A DNA stretch of 64,000 bases from Holophagaceae bacterium (GCA_016720465.1 JADKKO010000004.1:1550001-1614000), one strand, 5' to 3'; counted from the stretch's first letter, positions 8,651 through 16,972 are shown. Notes: generated by a model from the sequence alone, not told the origin. Numbers and translations are program-made.

Positions 8651-8892
8651 AGGGCATGGTGGTGGCCACCCAGAAACTCGAGTCCTTGAACGGCCTCAAT
8701 CTCCGGGTGATCCAGCCCGTGGACGGCTCCGACCGAGTGCTGGGAGATCCATTGGCTGCTGTGGACCTGGTGGCTTCCCGCGATGGCGACCTGGTGATGT
8801 ACATCGACGCCCGGGAAGCCCCCAAGGCCCTCCCTAATGCCTACGGACCCATCGACGCCTGCATCGTGGGGCTCGTGGATTCGGCCAGCTAA
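8632..8892 (+). CDS. BMC shell vertex pentamer (BMC-P), second copy
   Basis: EutN/CcmL-family protein of 86 residues beginning MLLARVKGMVVATQK, with RVIQPVD in the second strand and a C-terminal CIVGLVDSAS. It starts inside the end of the BMC-Ts gene after a GGAGAG site. Paralogous copies with diverged surfaces commonly occur in one locus and may give mixed or conditional vertices. Confidence 0.92.
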   Translation: MLLARVKGMVVATQKLESLNGLNLRVIQPVDGSDRVLGDPLAAVDLVASRDGDLVMYIDAREAPKALPNAYGPIDACIVGLVDSAS

Positions 8893-8915
8893 GCCCAATT
8901 TTTAGAAAGGTTTGA

Positions 8916-8987
8916 AACCGCGAAAAAACGCTAAAGGACGCGAAAAATAGGTTTTTTATTTCGCGTCCTTTCGCGCCTTTCGCGGTT
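8916..8987. repeat. inverted-repeat hairpin inside the BMC operon
   Basis: An interrupted palindrome lies between the second and third BMC-P genes. AAGGACGCGAAA (8934-8945) pairs exactly with TTTCGCGTCCTT (8959-8970), and AACCGCGAAA (8916-8925) pairs with TTTCGCGGTT (8978-8987). It has no following T-run, so a stable mRNA hairpin or dispersed intergenic repeat is more likely than a classic terminator. It could set a lower level for the last gene. Confidence 0.7.
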
Positions 8988-9027
8988 AACTGAGCGTTAT
9001 TTCTAAGCCGTTTATGGGAGAGGCGCC

Positions 9028-9300
9028 ATGTTCATAGCAGAAGTGCTCGCCCCGGTGGTCGCCACGGAAAAACATGCTTTTTTCGCGGGACGCAAGCTAC
9101 TGCTGGTGCGCGAAATCCTGGAGGATGGCCGGCCCGGCGACCGCACCATGGTGGCCTTGGATGGCGTCCAGGCGGGCCCCGGCGACCGGGTGCTCGTAGC
9201 GCGGAACGGCGGCGCGGTGGACGACGTGATCGGCCAAAAGGACTGTCCCGCCAACGTCATCATCATCGCCCACGTGGATGCCGTCCAACGCTGCGGGTGA
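9028..9300 (+). CDS. BMC shell vertex pentamer (BMC-P), third copy
   Basis: EutN/CcmL-family protein of 90 residues (MFIAEVLAPVVATEKH; LLLVREILEDG; C-terminal IIIAHVDAVQ). It has its own good ribosome-binding site (GGGAGAGG) and is set apart from the rest of the operon by 135 nt that include a hairpin. It is the last gene of the locus on this side. Confidence 0.92.
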   Translation: MFIAEVLAPVVATEKHAFFAGRKLLLVREILEDGRPGDRTMVALDGVQAGPGDRVLVARNGGAVDDVIGQKDCPANVIIIAHVDAVQRCG

Positions 9301-9374
9301 AGCCTCCTTCAACATAATGTCCATGCCTGTTTGAGTACCCGGTTCCATCGGCAGCTCATGCACCGAAAAAAAAC

Positions 9375-9396
9375 CGCCCGCAGGGTTCTGCGGGCG
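9375..9396 (-). terminator. intrinsic terminator of the HAF-like gene
   Basis: CGCCCGCAG (9375-9383) pairs with CTGCGGGCG (9388-9396) around a 4-nt loop. The flanking run of eight A at 9366-9373 reads as a U-tract on the minus strand, just after the stop of the gene at 9432. Confidence 0.8.
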
Positions 9397-9431
9397 ATTG
9401 CGGTGCGCGGGCGCGGATCAGGCGCCGCGAA

Positions 9432-10616
9432 TCAGAAAATCGGGATCCAGAGCACGGCGTGGCGCTCGCCGTTTGCGGTGCTCATGACGCCGGCGATGTT
9501 GCCCTGCGCATCGACGGAGAAGGCCTGGGAGCCCACGAATCCGGTGGGCAGGAAGGCATTGAGGTCGATGGAATTCAGTGAAGCGTCCCAGACGATGGCG
9601 TGGTTATAGGCAGGTGTGCCGACGGCCGTCTGGTCCCCCGCGTAGCCCACGATGGTCTGGCCGTTCACGGCCGTGGCGTAGCTGTGGGAGAAGGAGTTCG
9701 TGGGGTTGTTGATGGGATAGGGATGGATGGTCGTCGCGCTTTCGACGGTGCCGGTCCACATGGTGGCGTAGTTGAACCGGGCGTCATGGTTGCCCTTGGC
9801 GGCCTCGGACCGGACGCGCACGTCATAGCCGGCCCAGCCCACCTGTCGGACTCCGTCGGTGGCGTTGGCCTGTGAAGCCGCGGCATTCTTGGGATGGATG
9901 ACCAGCAGGGACCTGTCGCTGCCCGTCCAGAGGGCGGCGTTGAAGGTGCCTCTGATCACGTAGCCCACCTGCTGGCCGCCGCCGACTCCCAGAGCCTGGG
10001 CGCCGTTGCCACCGTCGCCCAGATCAACAGCCGCTCCGGTGATGGCGTCCCATACGATGGCGTGGGGGGGGCCGAAGGTGGTGCCGTCCTTGATGAAGGG
10101 ATTGGCCGAGCCGACGATCTGGAAGCCGTCGGTCTTGAGAGCCTGGGAGGCGTAGGCGGCAAAGGGGAGGCCCAAGACGGCAGCGCTCGCGGCGGAATCA
10201 TGCCAGGCCATGGCGGCGGCGCGGTTGCCCGTCGCCTTGCCCGTTCCCCAGCCCACCTGCAGGCCGCCGGCCAGGCCGTTGATGACCGACCGGCCGAAGA
10301 GGCCGGCAGCGGGATCATCCAGCAGCAGGTCAGGGTGGAGATCTACGAGGCCGCCCGGAGCCCACATGGCCGCGTGGCCCGTGTAGGCGCCGGGCGTGGT
10401 GGAAACCAGCCCGGCGGCGGACCCGCCGCTGGCGGCGTTGGCTACGCCATACCCGGATGGGGTGAGGTCGACGACCCTATAGCCGCTCTGCGCGGTCGCC
10501 GGGAGGGCAGCCAGCAGGGCCAAGCCGAGGCCCGTGAGGATGGACCCGGTCCTGGTGGCGAACCGCTTTGAACGGGTGGATGGAAGCGATTTCAGGTTCT
10601 TCGTGGTTGGGTGCAT
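9432..10616 (-). CDS. secreted protein with HAF-type repeats
   Basis: Exported protein of 394 residues. The signal peptide runs to about residue 43, with a hydrophobic core (TGLGLALLAALP) ending in ATAQ. The rest holds repeated segments of the kind found in the 'extracellular repeat, HAF family' proteins: short blocks with bulky His-Ala or Asn-Ala followed by a tryptophan strand (GHAAMW, PHAIVWD, NAALWTG, NHAIVWD, RHAVLW) separated by Gly/Asn-rich strands. A beta-propeller-like fold is likely. ATG at 10616 follows a clear AAGGAGT; an in-frame start at 10784 is rejected. The function is unknown; a surface or extracellular role is inferred from the export signal. Confidence 0.8.
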   Translation of the reverse strand: MHPTTKNLKSLPSTRSKRFATRTGSILTGLGLALLAALPATAQSGYRVVDLTPSGYGVANAASGGSAAGLVSTTPGAYTGHAAMWAPGGLVDLHPDLLLDDPAAGLFGRSVINGLAGGLQVGWGTGKATGNRAAAMAWHDSAASAAVLGLPFAAYASQALKTDGFQIVGSANPFIKDGTTFGPPHAIVWDAITGAAVDLGDGGNGAQALGVGGGQQVGYVIRGTFNAALWTGSDRSLLVIHPKNAAASQANATDGVRQVGWAGYDVRVRSEAAKGNHDARFNYATMWTGTVESATTIHPYPINNPTNSFSHSYATAVNGQTIVGYAGDQTAVGTPAYNHAIVWDASLNSIDLNAFLPTGFVGSQAFSVDAQGNIAGVMSTANGERHAVLWIPIF

Positions 10617-11139
10617 GGAATTGACTCCTTGAAGAGGTGGATTGATGAGCTGGATCCGGACGAATCGCGAAATCAAGCGCACTAGGAGGTGTCGTTCATC
10701 ATTTCCTCTGCTGGAATTGGCCGCCTTACGGGTTGATGGATCGGGAACCGCTGCAATGGAGGGCAGGACCGCCCGGCCCTCCATGTCGAATCAATAAAAA
10801 AAGGGTGGGAAGGGCTGTGGAAAGTGGGATCTCGTTCGGGACATGGGATTCCTGGAAGGATCAAGGGCGGATGGGTCCGGTGTGGTAAGACACTGGGAAT
10901 GAAATGAATGTTTAAACACACAATGCGTTGTACACACAGACCCCGTCGAGATCCGGTGAAAAAATATCGACCCATCCGGTCTACCCATCCGGATGGGTTG
11001 ACGGCTCCCCGCACGGTTGAGCAGGCGTTACCGGTGCAGCCGAAGGCATCCGGACACCGATGCACGGGCATCGCTGGAGCCGATGAATGCCCGGGGCTTC
11101 ACGCCTCGCGGAAAGACCGGTCTGGGATCTTCGGTTTCG
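10617..11139. other. 523-bp intergenic region with two palindromes
   Basis: No gene is supported here. It holds the upstream region of the HAF-like gene, a stem ATGGAGGGC/GCCCTCCAT at 10756-10764 and 10776-10784 without a T-run, an AT-richer stretch around 10890-10970, and the perfect 16-bp palindrome listed separately. The yidD gene ends at the right edge. Confidence 0.6.
10970..10998. promoter_or_regulatory. possible operator: 16-bp perfect palindrome plus half-site
   Basis: ACCCATCCGGATGGGT at 10983-10998 is a perfect palindrome. A direct copy of its left half plus two bases (ACCCATCCGG) precedes it at 10970-10979. Such a full-site plus half-site arrangement suits a dimeric DNA-binding protein; the regulator and target are unknown. 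The nearest gene start on either strand is that of the HAF-like gene about 350 bp away. Confidence 0.35.
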
Positions 11140-11493
11140 TCAATGCCCCTGCGTGCCCGCCGCGTGGACCTCTTCGTCCCCCGGCACGGGATCGTACCCG
11201 CCCTTGGTGAGCGGCGAGCAGCGAAGCAGGCGCCAGGTGGTGAGGATGCCGCCGCGCAAGGTCCCGTAGCGGCGGACGCAGCCCAGGCCGTAGTGGCTGC
11301 AGGTGGGCGTGAACAGGCATTGAGTCGGCACATGGGCGCTGAGCGTGATCTGGTAGGCCCGGATCAGGCCCCGGCAGACCCAGGCGCTGGGCTGGAATCG
11401 CACCGGCAGCAGCGCCTCAAGGCAGAGAAAAAAGAACAGTGTGAGGAAGGGATGGTTCATCGCCCAGGAAGTCATCCCCTTAGATTCCGGCAA
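11140..11493 (-). CDS. yidD: membrane protein insertion efficiency factor YidD
   Basis: YidD-family protein. The core is typical: RGLIRAYQITLSAHV, then the Cys motif FTPTCSHYG, a second Cys in LGCVRRYG and LRCSPLTKGGYDPVP. In other bacteria YidD assists YidC/Sec membrane insertion. The N-terminus has an extra hydrophobic stretch (LTLFFFLCLEALL) compared with short YidD proteins. Starts at TTG 11493 (preceded by GGAGAAAG and overlapping the ispG end), ATG 11475 or ATG 11460 are all possible. It is not in its usual place between rnpA and yidC but directly behind ispG, probably in one transcript. Confidence 0.85.
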   Translation of the reverse strand: MPESKGMTSWAMNHPFLTLFFFLCLEALLPVRFQPSAWVCRGLIRAYQITLSAHVPTQCLFTPTCSHYGLGCVRRYGTLRGGILTTWRLLRCSPLTKGGYDPVPGDEEVHAAGTQGH

Positions 11494-12583
11494 GTTCTTT
11501 CTCCGCCTTGAATTTTTTCGCCTCTTCCAGGAAGGCGGGAACGAGATCTTCCTCCTTCACTTTCCGGATCAGCTCGCCGCGGCGATAGATGAGGCCTTCC
11601 CCCGCGCCGCCCGCCACGCCCAGATCCGCATCGCGCGCTTCGCCGGGACCGTTCACCACGCAGCCCATGACCGCGTAGGTGATGCCCTCGTGGTTGATGG
11701 CTTTCAAGCCAGCTTCGATCTCGTTGGCCACGCGGTTGAGGTCGATCTGCACACGGCCGCAGGAGGGGCAGCTCACCATGCGGATGCCGCCTTCGCGGAG
11801 GCTGAGGGCGCGGAGCATTTCGTGGCCGACCCGGCACTCCTCTTCGCCGTCCCCGGTGAGAGAAACCCGGACTGTGTCGCCGATGCCCTCCGCCAGCAGG
11901 ATCCCCATGCCGATGCTGGAGCGGATGGTGCCTCCAAAAGGTGTGCCCGCTTCGGTGATGCCCAGGTGGAAGGGATAGTCGACCTGCTTGGCCAGCAATC
12001 GGTAGGCCTGGACGGTGCGAACCACATCGCTGGCCTTCAAGCTGATCTTGGTGTTGTGGAAGCCTTCTTTTTCGAGCATCTCCAAGTGCCGCAGGGCCGA
12101 CTCCACCATGGCTTCGGGGGTGGCGGTGCCGAACTTCTCGAGCAGGTCTTTTTCAAGCGAACCGCCATTCACGCCGATGCGGATCGAGATGCCCTTTTCA
12201 CCCGCCTTGTCCACCACGGCGCGCACGCGATCCTGGCCGCCGATGTTGCCGGGGTTGATGCGCAGGCAGGCGGCGCCGCCATCCGCGGCCACCAGGGCCA
12301 GGCGGTAGTCGAAATGGATGTCGGCGATGATGGGGATGGGCGACCGGGCCACGATCTCGTGGAAGACCTCCCCGGCCTTTTTCGTGGGCACGCTCACGCG
12401 GACGATCTCGCAACCGGCGCCGGCGTAGCTGTAGATCTGGCCGACGGTGGCTTCCACATCCCGGCTGTCGGTCTTGGTCATGCTCTGGACCGGTATGGGG
12501 GCGTCGCCTCCCACCGGCACTTTGCCCACCATGATCTGGCGGGTCTTCCGGCGGGGGCTCAAGGGCGAAAGCAGATCGGACAT
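11480..12583 (-). CDS. ispG: 4-hydroxy-3-methylbut-2-en-1-yl diphosphate synthase (flavodoxin/ferredoxin), IspG
   Basis: IspG/GcpE converts MEcPP to HMBPP in the MEP route to isoprenoids, using a [4Fe-4S] cluster. The N-terminal TIM barrel begins with RRKTRQIMVGKVPVGGDAP; VQSMTKTDSRDVEAT and CLRINPGNIG are family hallmarks. The cluster ligands lie in the C-terminal part: CPSCGR, and the Cys in MGCVVNGPGEA. Length (367 aa) fits the short bacterial form without the plant-type insert. It appears to form an operon with yidD, which begins at its stop codon. Confidence 0.95.
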   Translation of the reverse strand: MSDLLSPLSPRRKTRQIMVGKVPVGGDAPIPVQSMTKTDSRDVEATVGQIYSYAGAGCEIVRVSVPTKKAGEVFHEIVARSPIPIIADIHFDYRLALVAADGGAACLRINPGNIGGQDRVRAVVDKAGEKGISIRIGVNGGSLEKDLLEKFGTATPEAMVESALRHLEMLEKEGFHNTKISLKASDVVRTVQAYRLLAKQVDYPFHLGITEAGTPFGGTIRSSIGMGILLAEGIGDTVRVSLTGDGEEECRVGHEMLRALSLREGGIRMVSCPSCGRVQIDLNRVANEIEAGLKAINHEGITYAVMGCVVNGPGEARDADLGVAGGAGEGLIYRRGELIRKVKEEDLVPAFLEEAKKFKAEKELAGI

Positions 12584-12727
12584 CCAGGACCTCGTCCCAG
12601 CTCGGGCTGGGTATCAACCACTTTAACGGCTACCTCTCCGAATTCATCGGCGGGATTGCGGAATTGCCGCCAAGGGGATTCGCGCAGGTGATATGGTGCA
12701 CATCTCCCCGGATGAATTCAGCGGCGC

Positions 12728-12755
12728 TTTCAACCGTCGAATCTCTTGCTACACT
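12728..12755 (+). promoter_or_regulatory. possible promoter of the STAS gene
   Basis: TTTCAA (12728-12733), a 16-nt spacer and TACACT (12750-12755) with an upstream TG (extended -10) lie 38 nt before the STAS start codon. The sequence match is only moderate. Confidence 0.35.
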
Positions 12756-12793
12756 GGCCCCACCTTCTTCAACCCACCCAGGAGGAACACCTC

Positions 12794-13129
12794 ATGAAGA
12801 TGACGACCCGCCAACATAACGACGTGACGATCCTCTATCCCGAGGGGAAGATCACCCTCGGCGACGGGGACCAGGAGTTGGGCGAGGCCGTCCGCACCTC
12901 GCTGGAGCAGGGCGCCCGCAAAGTTCTCATCAATTTTTCGAAAGTGAGCTATCTGGATTCCTCCGGCGTCGGTGAGCTGGTGGGCTGCTACACCTCCGTG
13001 AAGGGCAAGGGCGGCGAGCTGCGCATCTGCGGCATGAACTCGCGCATTTTCAGCCTGATCACCATGACCAGCCTGCACTCGGTGTTCGAAGTGAAGGACA
13101 CCGAAGAAGAATCCCTCAGCGGCTTCTGA
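12794..13129 (+). CDS. STAS-domain anti-sigma-factor antagonist (SpoIIAA/RsbV type)
   Basis: Single STAS domain of 111 residues. The motif SYLDSSGVGELVG holds the serine that partner kinases phosphorylate in SpoIIAA/RsbV proteins. When unphosphorylated, such proteins bind an anti-sigma kinase and free the sigma factor or another target. No cognate RsbW-like kinase adjoins it, although a REC-HATPase protein that could serve lies at 54.1 kb. ATG at 12794 follows GGAGGA. The BamA-like gene starts 13 nt after its stop, so the two may be co-transcribed. Confidence 0.9.
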   Translation: MKMTTRQHNDVTILYPEGKITLGDGDQELGEAVRTSLEQGARKVLINFSKVSYLDSSGVGELVGCYTSVKGKGGELRICGMNSRIFSLITMTSLHSVFEVKDTEEESLSGF

Positions 13130-13142
13130 GGCCGCTGACAGA

Positions 13143-16100
13143 ATGCTCGCCGCTCGCGCATCGGCGCTGATCGCGAGTGCCGCCGCCGTTGGCGTGTGCG
13201 GCGCCGCGGCCCAGGTCGCCGTTCCGCCGGAGCGGGAGCCCGTCTTCCAGGGCTTCGTTTGGGAGGGCGGAACCGCGGACGACCGCAGCTTCGCGGAAAT
13301 GGCTTCGGGACTGGTGAAAGGAGCGCTCCGCAAGGAACTCCAATTCGACCGGGCCCTTGAAGCGATCCGCGCCACGGACCGCTTCAAGTCGGTGGAGGGG
13401 AGCCTCGGCGCCGATGGCACCGCCCGCATCAGGCTGCAACCTTGGGCTCCCCTGCAATCCTGGAACTGGCAGGGTGACGCCCTGCCGAAAAAAACCAAAT
13501 CCCTGCTGCTTCCCGATCTGAAAAAAGGCATGCGCCTGGGCGACCTCAGGTTGGAGGAATGGCGCCGCCTATCGGAATCACGGCTGCGGGACGAAGGCTA
13601 TCCCCAGGCCAGGCTGGCGGCCGGGCGCGACGCATCCGGCGAGCGGCTCGTCCTGAAACTGGAACTGGGCCCCCCGAGTCTCGTGAAAAGCGTCTCCGTG
13701 GATGGGGACCTGGGCCCCTACCGTCTGGAAACCCTGCTCGACGTGGCCAGAATCCAGGTGGGACGCACGCTTTGGACCCAGGATCTGCGGCGTCAGGCCG
13801 CCCGGCGGATCCGCCGCCGGTTCGTCAAGGACAAGCGGCTTGAGGGCCAGGCCGGACTGTCCTTTTCAAGCGATGGCGCCCTCGCCCTCTCGGTGGCTCC
13901 GGGACCGGTGGTGCGCCTTTCGAGCGAAGGCAAATGGCTGAGCCAGAGAACCCTGAGGGAGCTGCTTCCCCTGGCCCGGACGGACCGCTATGGACCGGAG
14001 CTTCTGGACGAAGGGGACCGGCGCCTCATCCGCCATTTCCGCGACAAGGGATTTCTGGACGTGCAATGCACCCATGTGCGTGAAGTGGTGTCCGGCACCG
14101 CCGCCCAGCCCCAGGAAGTCCGGATCGCCTACCGCATCCAGACCTCCGACCGCCGTTACATCCAAAGCATCCTGTTCGAGGGAAACCAGGAACTGAATGA
14201 CAAGGATCTGCGCCGGGTCGCCAAGCTGCCCATGGGCCTGCTGTATTTCAATGCCCCCAGGGCCACCCCCGATCTGCTCAGCGAAATAGAAACACGCATC
14301 ACCAACCGGTATCTCCTGTTGGGCTACTCGGATGTCAAACTCCGGCGGCGCATGGAGATCCGGAACGGTGAACAGATCCTCATCCTCACGATCCGTGAAG
14401 GCCCCAGGCGCACCGTCAGGTCCATCATCCTCGAACTGCCCGAGGGGCCGTCTTGGGACCCCTGGACGTTTGGCGAAACCATGTTGCGCGCGGTCGCGGA
14501 CAAACCCGCCTTGCTGTCTCCGGCCTTTTCGCAGCGGCGCAGGTACCGCTCGGACCGGCGGGAGCTGGGCGGCCTCGTCGCGATCCTGGAAATCCTGCCC
14601 AGCGAGCTGGGCAAACCCAGGAAAGCCGTGCGGCTCCTCACGGAACGGCCGGTGCCCTACGTCCGTGCGGACCTGGGCGCGGTCCTGGGGGAACTCAACC
14701 AAAGCGTGGCGGCCCTCGGGTCTCCTAAACCCATCGTGCGGTTCCATTCCGATGAGGATGATGCGGGCGCGACCATCCATATCGAAATTCCAGCCCAGAC
14801 GTTGACCTTCGTGGCCCGGCGGGTGGTCCAAGGCAGCCTGGAAACCAGTTCCAAGGCCATTGCGCGGGAAACCCAGGATCTGGAACCGGGTGATCCATTG
14901 AATCTCGAAAGGGTGGGCCGGGCTCAGGCGAACCTTGGCAATTTGGGAGCCTTCAAACGGGTGGATGTGGTGAGCATGAAGGAGGCCGCCGAAGCTTCCG
15001 CCGCCGCGGCTCCGGAAACCCCTTGGGGGGAAAGCGACCTGGTGCTGCGCCTGGAAGAGCGGTCCCACTGGGTTTTCAGCGAATCCTTCGGCTACGACAA
15101 AAGCACCGGCTACAACTTCGGGTACGGCGTGCAGCGCCTCAATTTCCAGGGCATGGGGCGCACGCTGGACTTCGGCCTGAGGGCGGGCGACGGCACCATC
15201 AACAATGCCGCCCTGCGGCGCCTGTTCCCCACGGGGGATTTTTCACGCTCGGTGGACAGCTATACCCTCGGCTACACGGATCCCTGGTTCCTGCCGGGGA
15301 TCCTCGCAGGCATCCTTCCGGAACGGGTCCAGTACCGCGCCGAGGCCTCCTACATCCAGGAACAGCAGACCGCCTACCTGATCCGCCGCCGCCGCGTGCT
15401 CAATGGCCTGGAATGGCGCCCGGACGCCACCCATGTGCTGCGCGCCGGCCACCGCTTCGAGCGCTCGGACGTGCGCCTGGTGGACCTGGTCGACCTGAAC
15501 ACGCCCCAATATCAATTGTTCAAACCCATCCTGGAAGATCCCCAACTGCTGAACAAGGCCACCCGGAGCCCCTCGAGTTCCACCATCTCCGCGCCTTATT
15601 TCCAGTGGATCCACGACACCCGCGACAGCCCCTACGACCCCACCGCCGGGGCGATCACCTCGCTGCGCCTCGATCTGGCCAACCAGTTGTTCGGCACCAG
15701 CCGCAATTCCAGTTTCGTGAAATTGGATGCCCGGCAACAGTGGACCTGGCCCGTGGGCTATCGGGCCAGCGCAGGCGTTGTGAGTCTTGGACTGCGCATC
15801 GGCGCCGCCCGGCCCACCGCGAGCACCAGCCAGGAACTGCCCCTGGCGGAACGGTTCTTCGCGGGCGGTCCTGGCACGTTCCGGGGGGCGGAGCCGGACC
15901 GCCTGGGACCCACGGGAGGCATCCCCTACCTGCGGCAGACCTCCGATGGGAAATATGCGCCCCAGTTGACTTCAGACGGGAAATCCATCCTCTACCAGCT
16001 CATCCCGATCGGCGGGCAGGGACTGGCCCTGGTGAACCTCGAATATCGCTTCCCCGTCATCGGCAACACGATCTGGGGCGAGGTCTTCATGGATGCCGGC

Positions 16101-16319
16101 CAGGTGTACCAGAGCCTGCGCCATGATCCTGATTCCCTGAACCCATCCTTCCCCCCGTTGCGGGTGGCCTTCGGCCTGGGCCTCATCATCAAACTTGGAC
16201 TTCCCATCAAGATCGAATATGGCTCCGACGTAAACCGGATCCTAGGCCGTCCGCGCAGCCAGTTGGATAAGGAAAGCCAGCTTCACAGCCTCCTGATTTC
16301 AGCGGGGTACCAGTTTTAG
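13143..16319 (+). CDS. BamA/TamA-like outer-membrane protein with POTRA region and barrel
   Basis: Omp85-superfamily protein of 1058 residues. A signal peptide ends near residue 23 (CGAAAQ). Residues about 35-650 hold several POTRA-like beta-alpha-alpha-beta-beta repeats, one of them containing SILFEGNQELNDKDL, the clearest POTRA signature. The last ~390 residues form the beta-barrel, with GPGTFRGAE as the lid-lock region corresponding to the RGF motif. The chain ends in SAGYQF, the terminal aromatic typical of outer-membrane barrels. BamA itself is usually near 800 aa with five POTRAs; this longer form could be BamA or a paralogue (TamA-like). Its role would be insertion or export of outer-membrane proteins or lipids. 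The stop TAG runs directly into a palindrome. Confidence 0.85.
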   Translation: MLAARASALIASAAAVGVCGAAAQVAVPPEREPVFQGFVWEGGTADDRSFAEMASGLVKGALRKELQFDRALEAIRATDRFKSVEGSLGADGTARIRLQPWAPLQSWNWQGDALPKKTKSLLLPDLKKGMRLGDLRLEEWRRLSESRLRDEGYPQARLAAGRDASGERLVLKLELGPPSLVKSVSVDGDLGPYRLETLLDVARIQVGRTLWTQDLRRQAARRIRRRFVKDKRLEGQAGLSFSSDGALALSVAPGPVVRLSSEGKWLSQRTLRELLPLARTDRYGPELLDEGDRRLIRHFRDKGFLDVQCTHVREVVSGTAAQPQEVRIAYRIQTSDRRYIQSILFEGNQELNDKDLRRVAKLPMGLLYFNAPRATPDLLSEIETRITNRYLLLGYSDVKLRRRMEIRNGEQILILTIREGPRRTVRSIILELPEGPSWDPWTFGETMLRAVADKPALLSPAFSQRRRYRSDRRELGGLVAILEILPSELGKPRKAVRLLTERPVPYVRADLGAVLGELNQSVAALGSPKPIVRFHSDEDDAGATIHIEIPAQTLTFVARRVVQGSLETSSKAIARETQDLEPGDPLNLERVGRAQANLGNLGAFKRVDVVSMKEAAEASAAAAPETPWGESDLVLRLEERSHWVFSESFGYDKSTGYNFGYGVQRLNFQGMGRTLDFGLRAGDGTINNAALRRLFPTGDFSRSVDSYTLGYTDPWFLPGILAGILPERVQYRAEASYIQEQQTAYLIRRRRVLNGLEWRPDATHVLRAGHRFERSDVRLVDLVDLNTPQYQLFKPILEDPQLLNKATRSPSSSTISAPYFQWIHDTRDSPYDPTAGAITSLRLDLANQLFGTSRNSSFVKLDARQQWTWPVGYRASAGVVSLGLRIGAARPTASTSQELPLAERFFAGGPGTFRGAEPDRLGPTGGIPYLRQTSDGKYAPQLTSDGKSILYQLIPIGGQGLALVNLEYRFPVIGNTIWGEVFMDAGQVYQSLRHDPDSLNPSFPPLRVAFGLGLIIKLGLPIKIEYGSDVNRILGRPRSQLDKESQLHSLLISAGYQF

Positions 16320-16368
16320 GCGCCGTTACACCTTGGCCAGCGCTTTTCTGGCCAAGGCGTTACGGCGC
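16319..16368. repeat. palindrome abutting the BamA-like stop codon, copy A
   Basis: The inner stem CCTTGGCCAG (16331-16340) pairs perfectly with CTGGCCAAGG (16348-16357) around the loop CGCTTTT; an outer GGCGCC/GGCGCC frames it. The same design, with the same loop, occurs at 29754-29804 on the other strand, also directly behind a TAG stop. It may serve as a terminator or transcript-stabilising hairpin and marks the head of the repeat array that follows. Confidence 0.8.
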
Positions 16369-16383
16369 CCGGGCGGGGCCGGC

Positions 16384-16406
16384 GGGGGGGGGGGGGGGGG
16401 GGGGGG
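16384..16406 (+). repeat. run of 23 G
   Basis: An uninterrupted G tract sits between the palindrome and the first long repeat. Tracts of this length are unstable by slippage and hard to read by sequencing, so the true length is uncertain. Confidence 0.85.
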
Positions 16407-16410
16407 CGGA

Positions 16411-16835
16411 GGAAAGTCGAAGGTTTACGGCGCCTCCAGCTATCGCGCGCAGTGCGTGCCCCTGCTCGCTACGCTTGCAGAGCCGGAGCCTCTATGTCGG
16501 CCGCAGGCCGACGCGGTGGGTGGTGGACCGAGGAAAGTCGAAGGTTTACGGCGCCTCCGGCTATCGCGCGCAGTGCCCGTTCCCACTTGCCATGTTCTTG
16601 TACGCGGAGCCTCCCTGCTCGCTACGCTTGCAGAGCCGGAGCCTCTATGTCGGCCGCAGGCCGACGCGGTGGATGGTGGACCGAGGAAAGTCGAAGGGTT
16701 ACGGCGCCTCCAGCTATCGCGCGCAGTGCGCGCTCCCACTCGCCATGCTCTTGGACGCTGAGCCTCCCTGCTCATTACGCTTGCAGAGCCGGAGCCTCTA
16801 TGTCGGCCGCAGGCCGAGGCGGTGGGCTGTTACGG
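16411..16835 (+). repeat. array A: three long direct repeats, non-coding
   Basis: Three units start with GGAAAGTCGAAGG at 16411, 16532 and 16685 (121, 153 and about 150 bp). Each contains CGGCGCCTCC, a TATCGCGCGCAGTGC block, GCTTGCAGAGCCGGAGCC and TATGTCGGCCGCAGGCCG, itself a short palindrome (CGGCC..GGCCG). Units 2 and 3 have an extra ~32 bp segment that unit 1 lacks. Open frames across the array arise from the repeat and are not believed. Inverted relatives lie at 29232-29753. The rest up to the tRNA (16836-16894) is plain. Confidence 0.85.
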
Positions 16836-16894
16836 ATGTCGCAGGACGCCTTCTGGACATCCACGCGAGTCTCGCTACACTTGAAGCTCCGCAT

Positions 16895-16969
<75 letters not shown>

Positions 16970-16972
16970 AAT

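Noticed and set aside
10756..10784. Stem considered as a terminator of the ispG-yidD unit
   Set aside because: No T-run follows on either strand and it lies more than 350 bp past yidD.
10908..11210. Plus-strand open frame in the gap before yidD
   Set aside because: No ribosome-binding site, no recognisable domain, Arg/Pro-rich composition, and it overlaps yidD in antisense.
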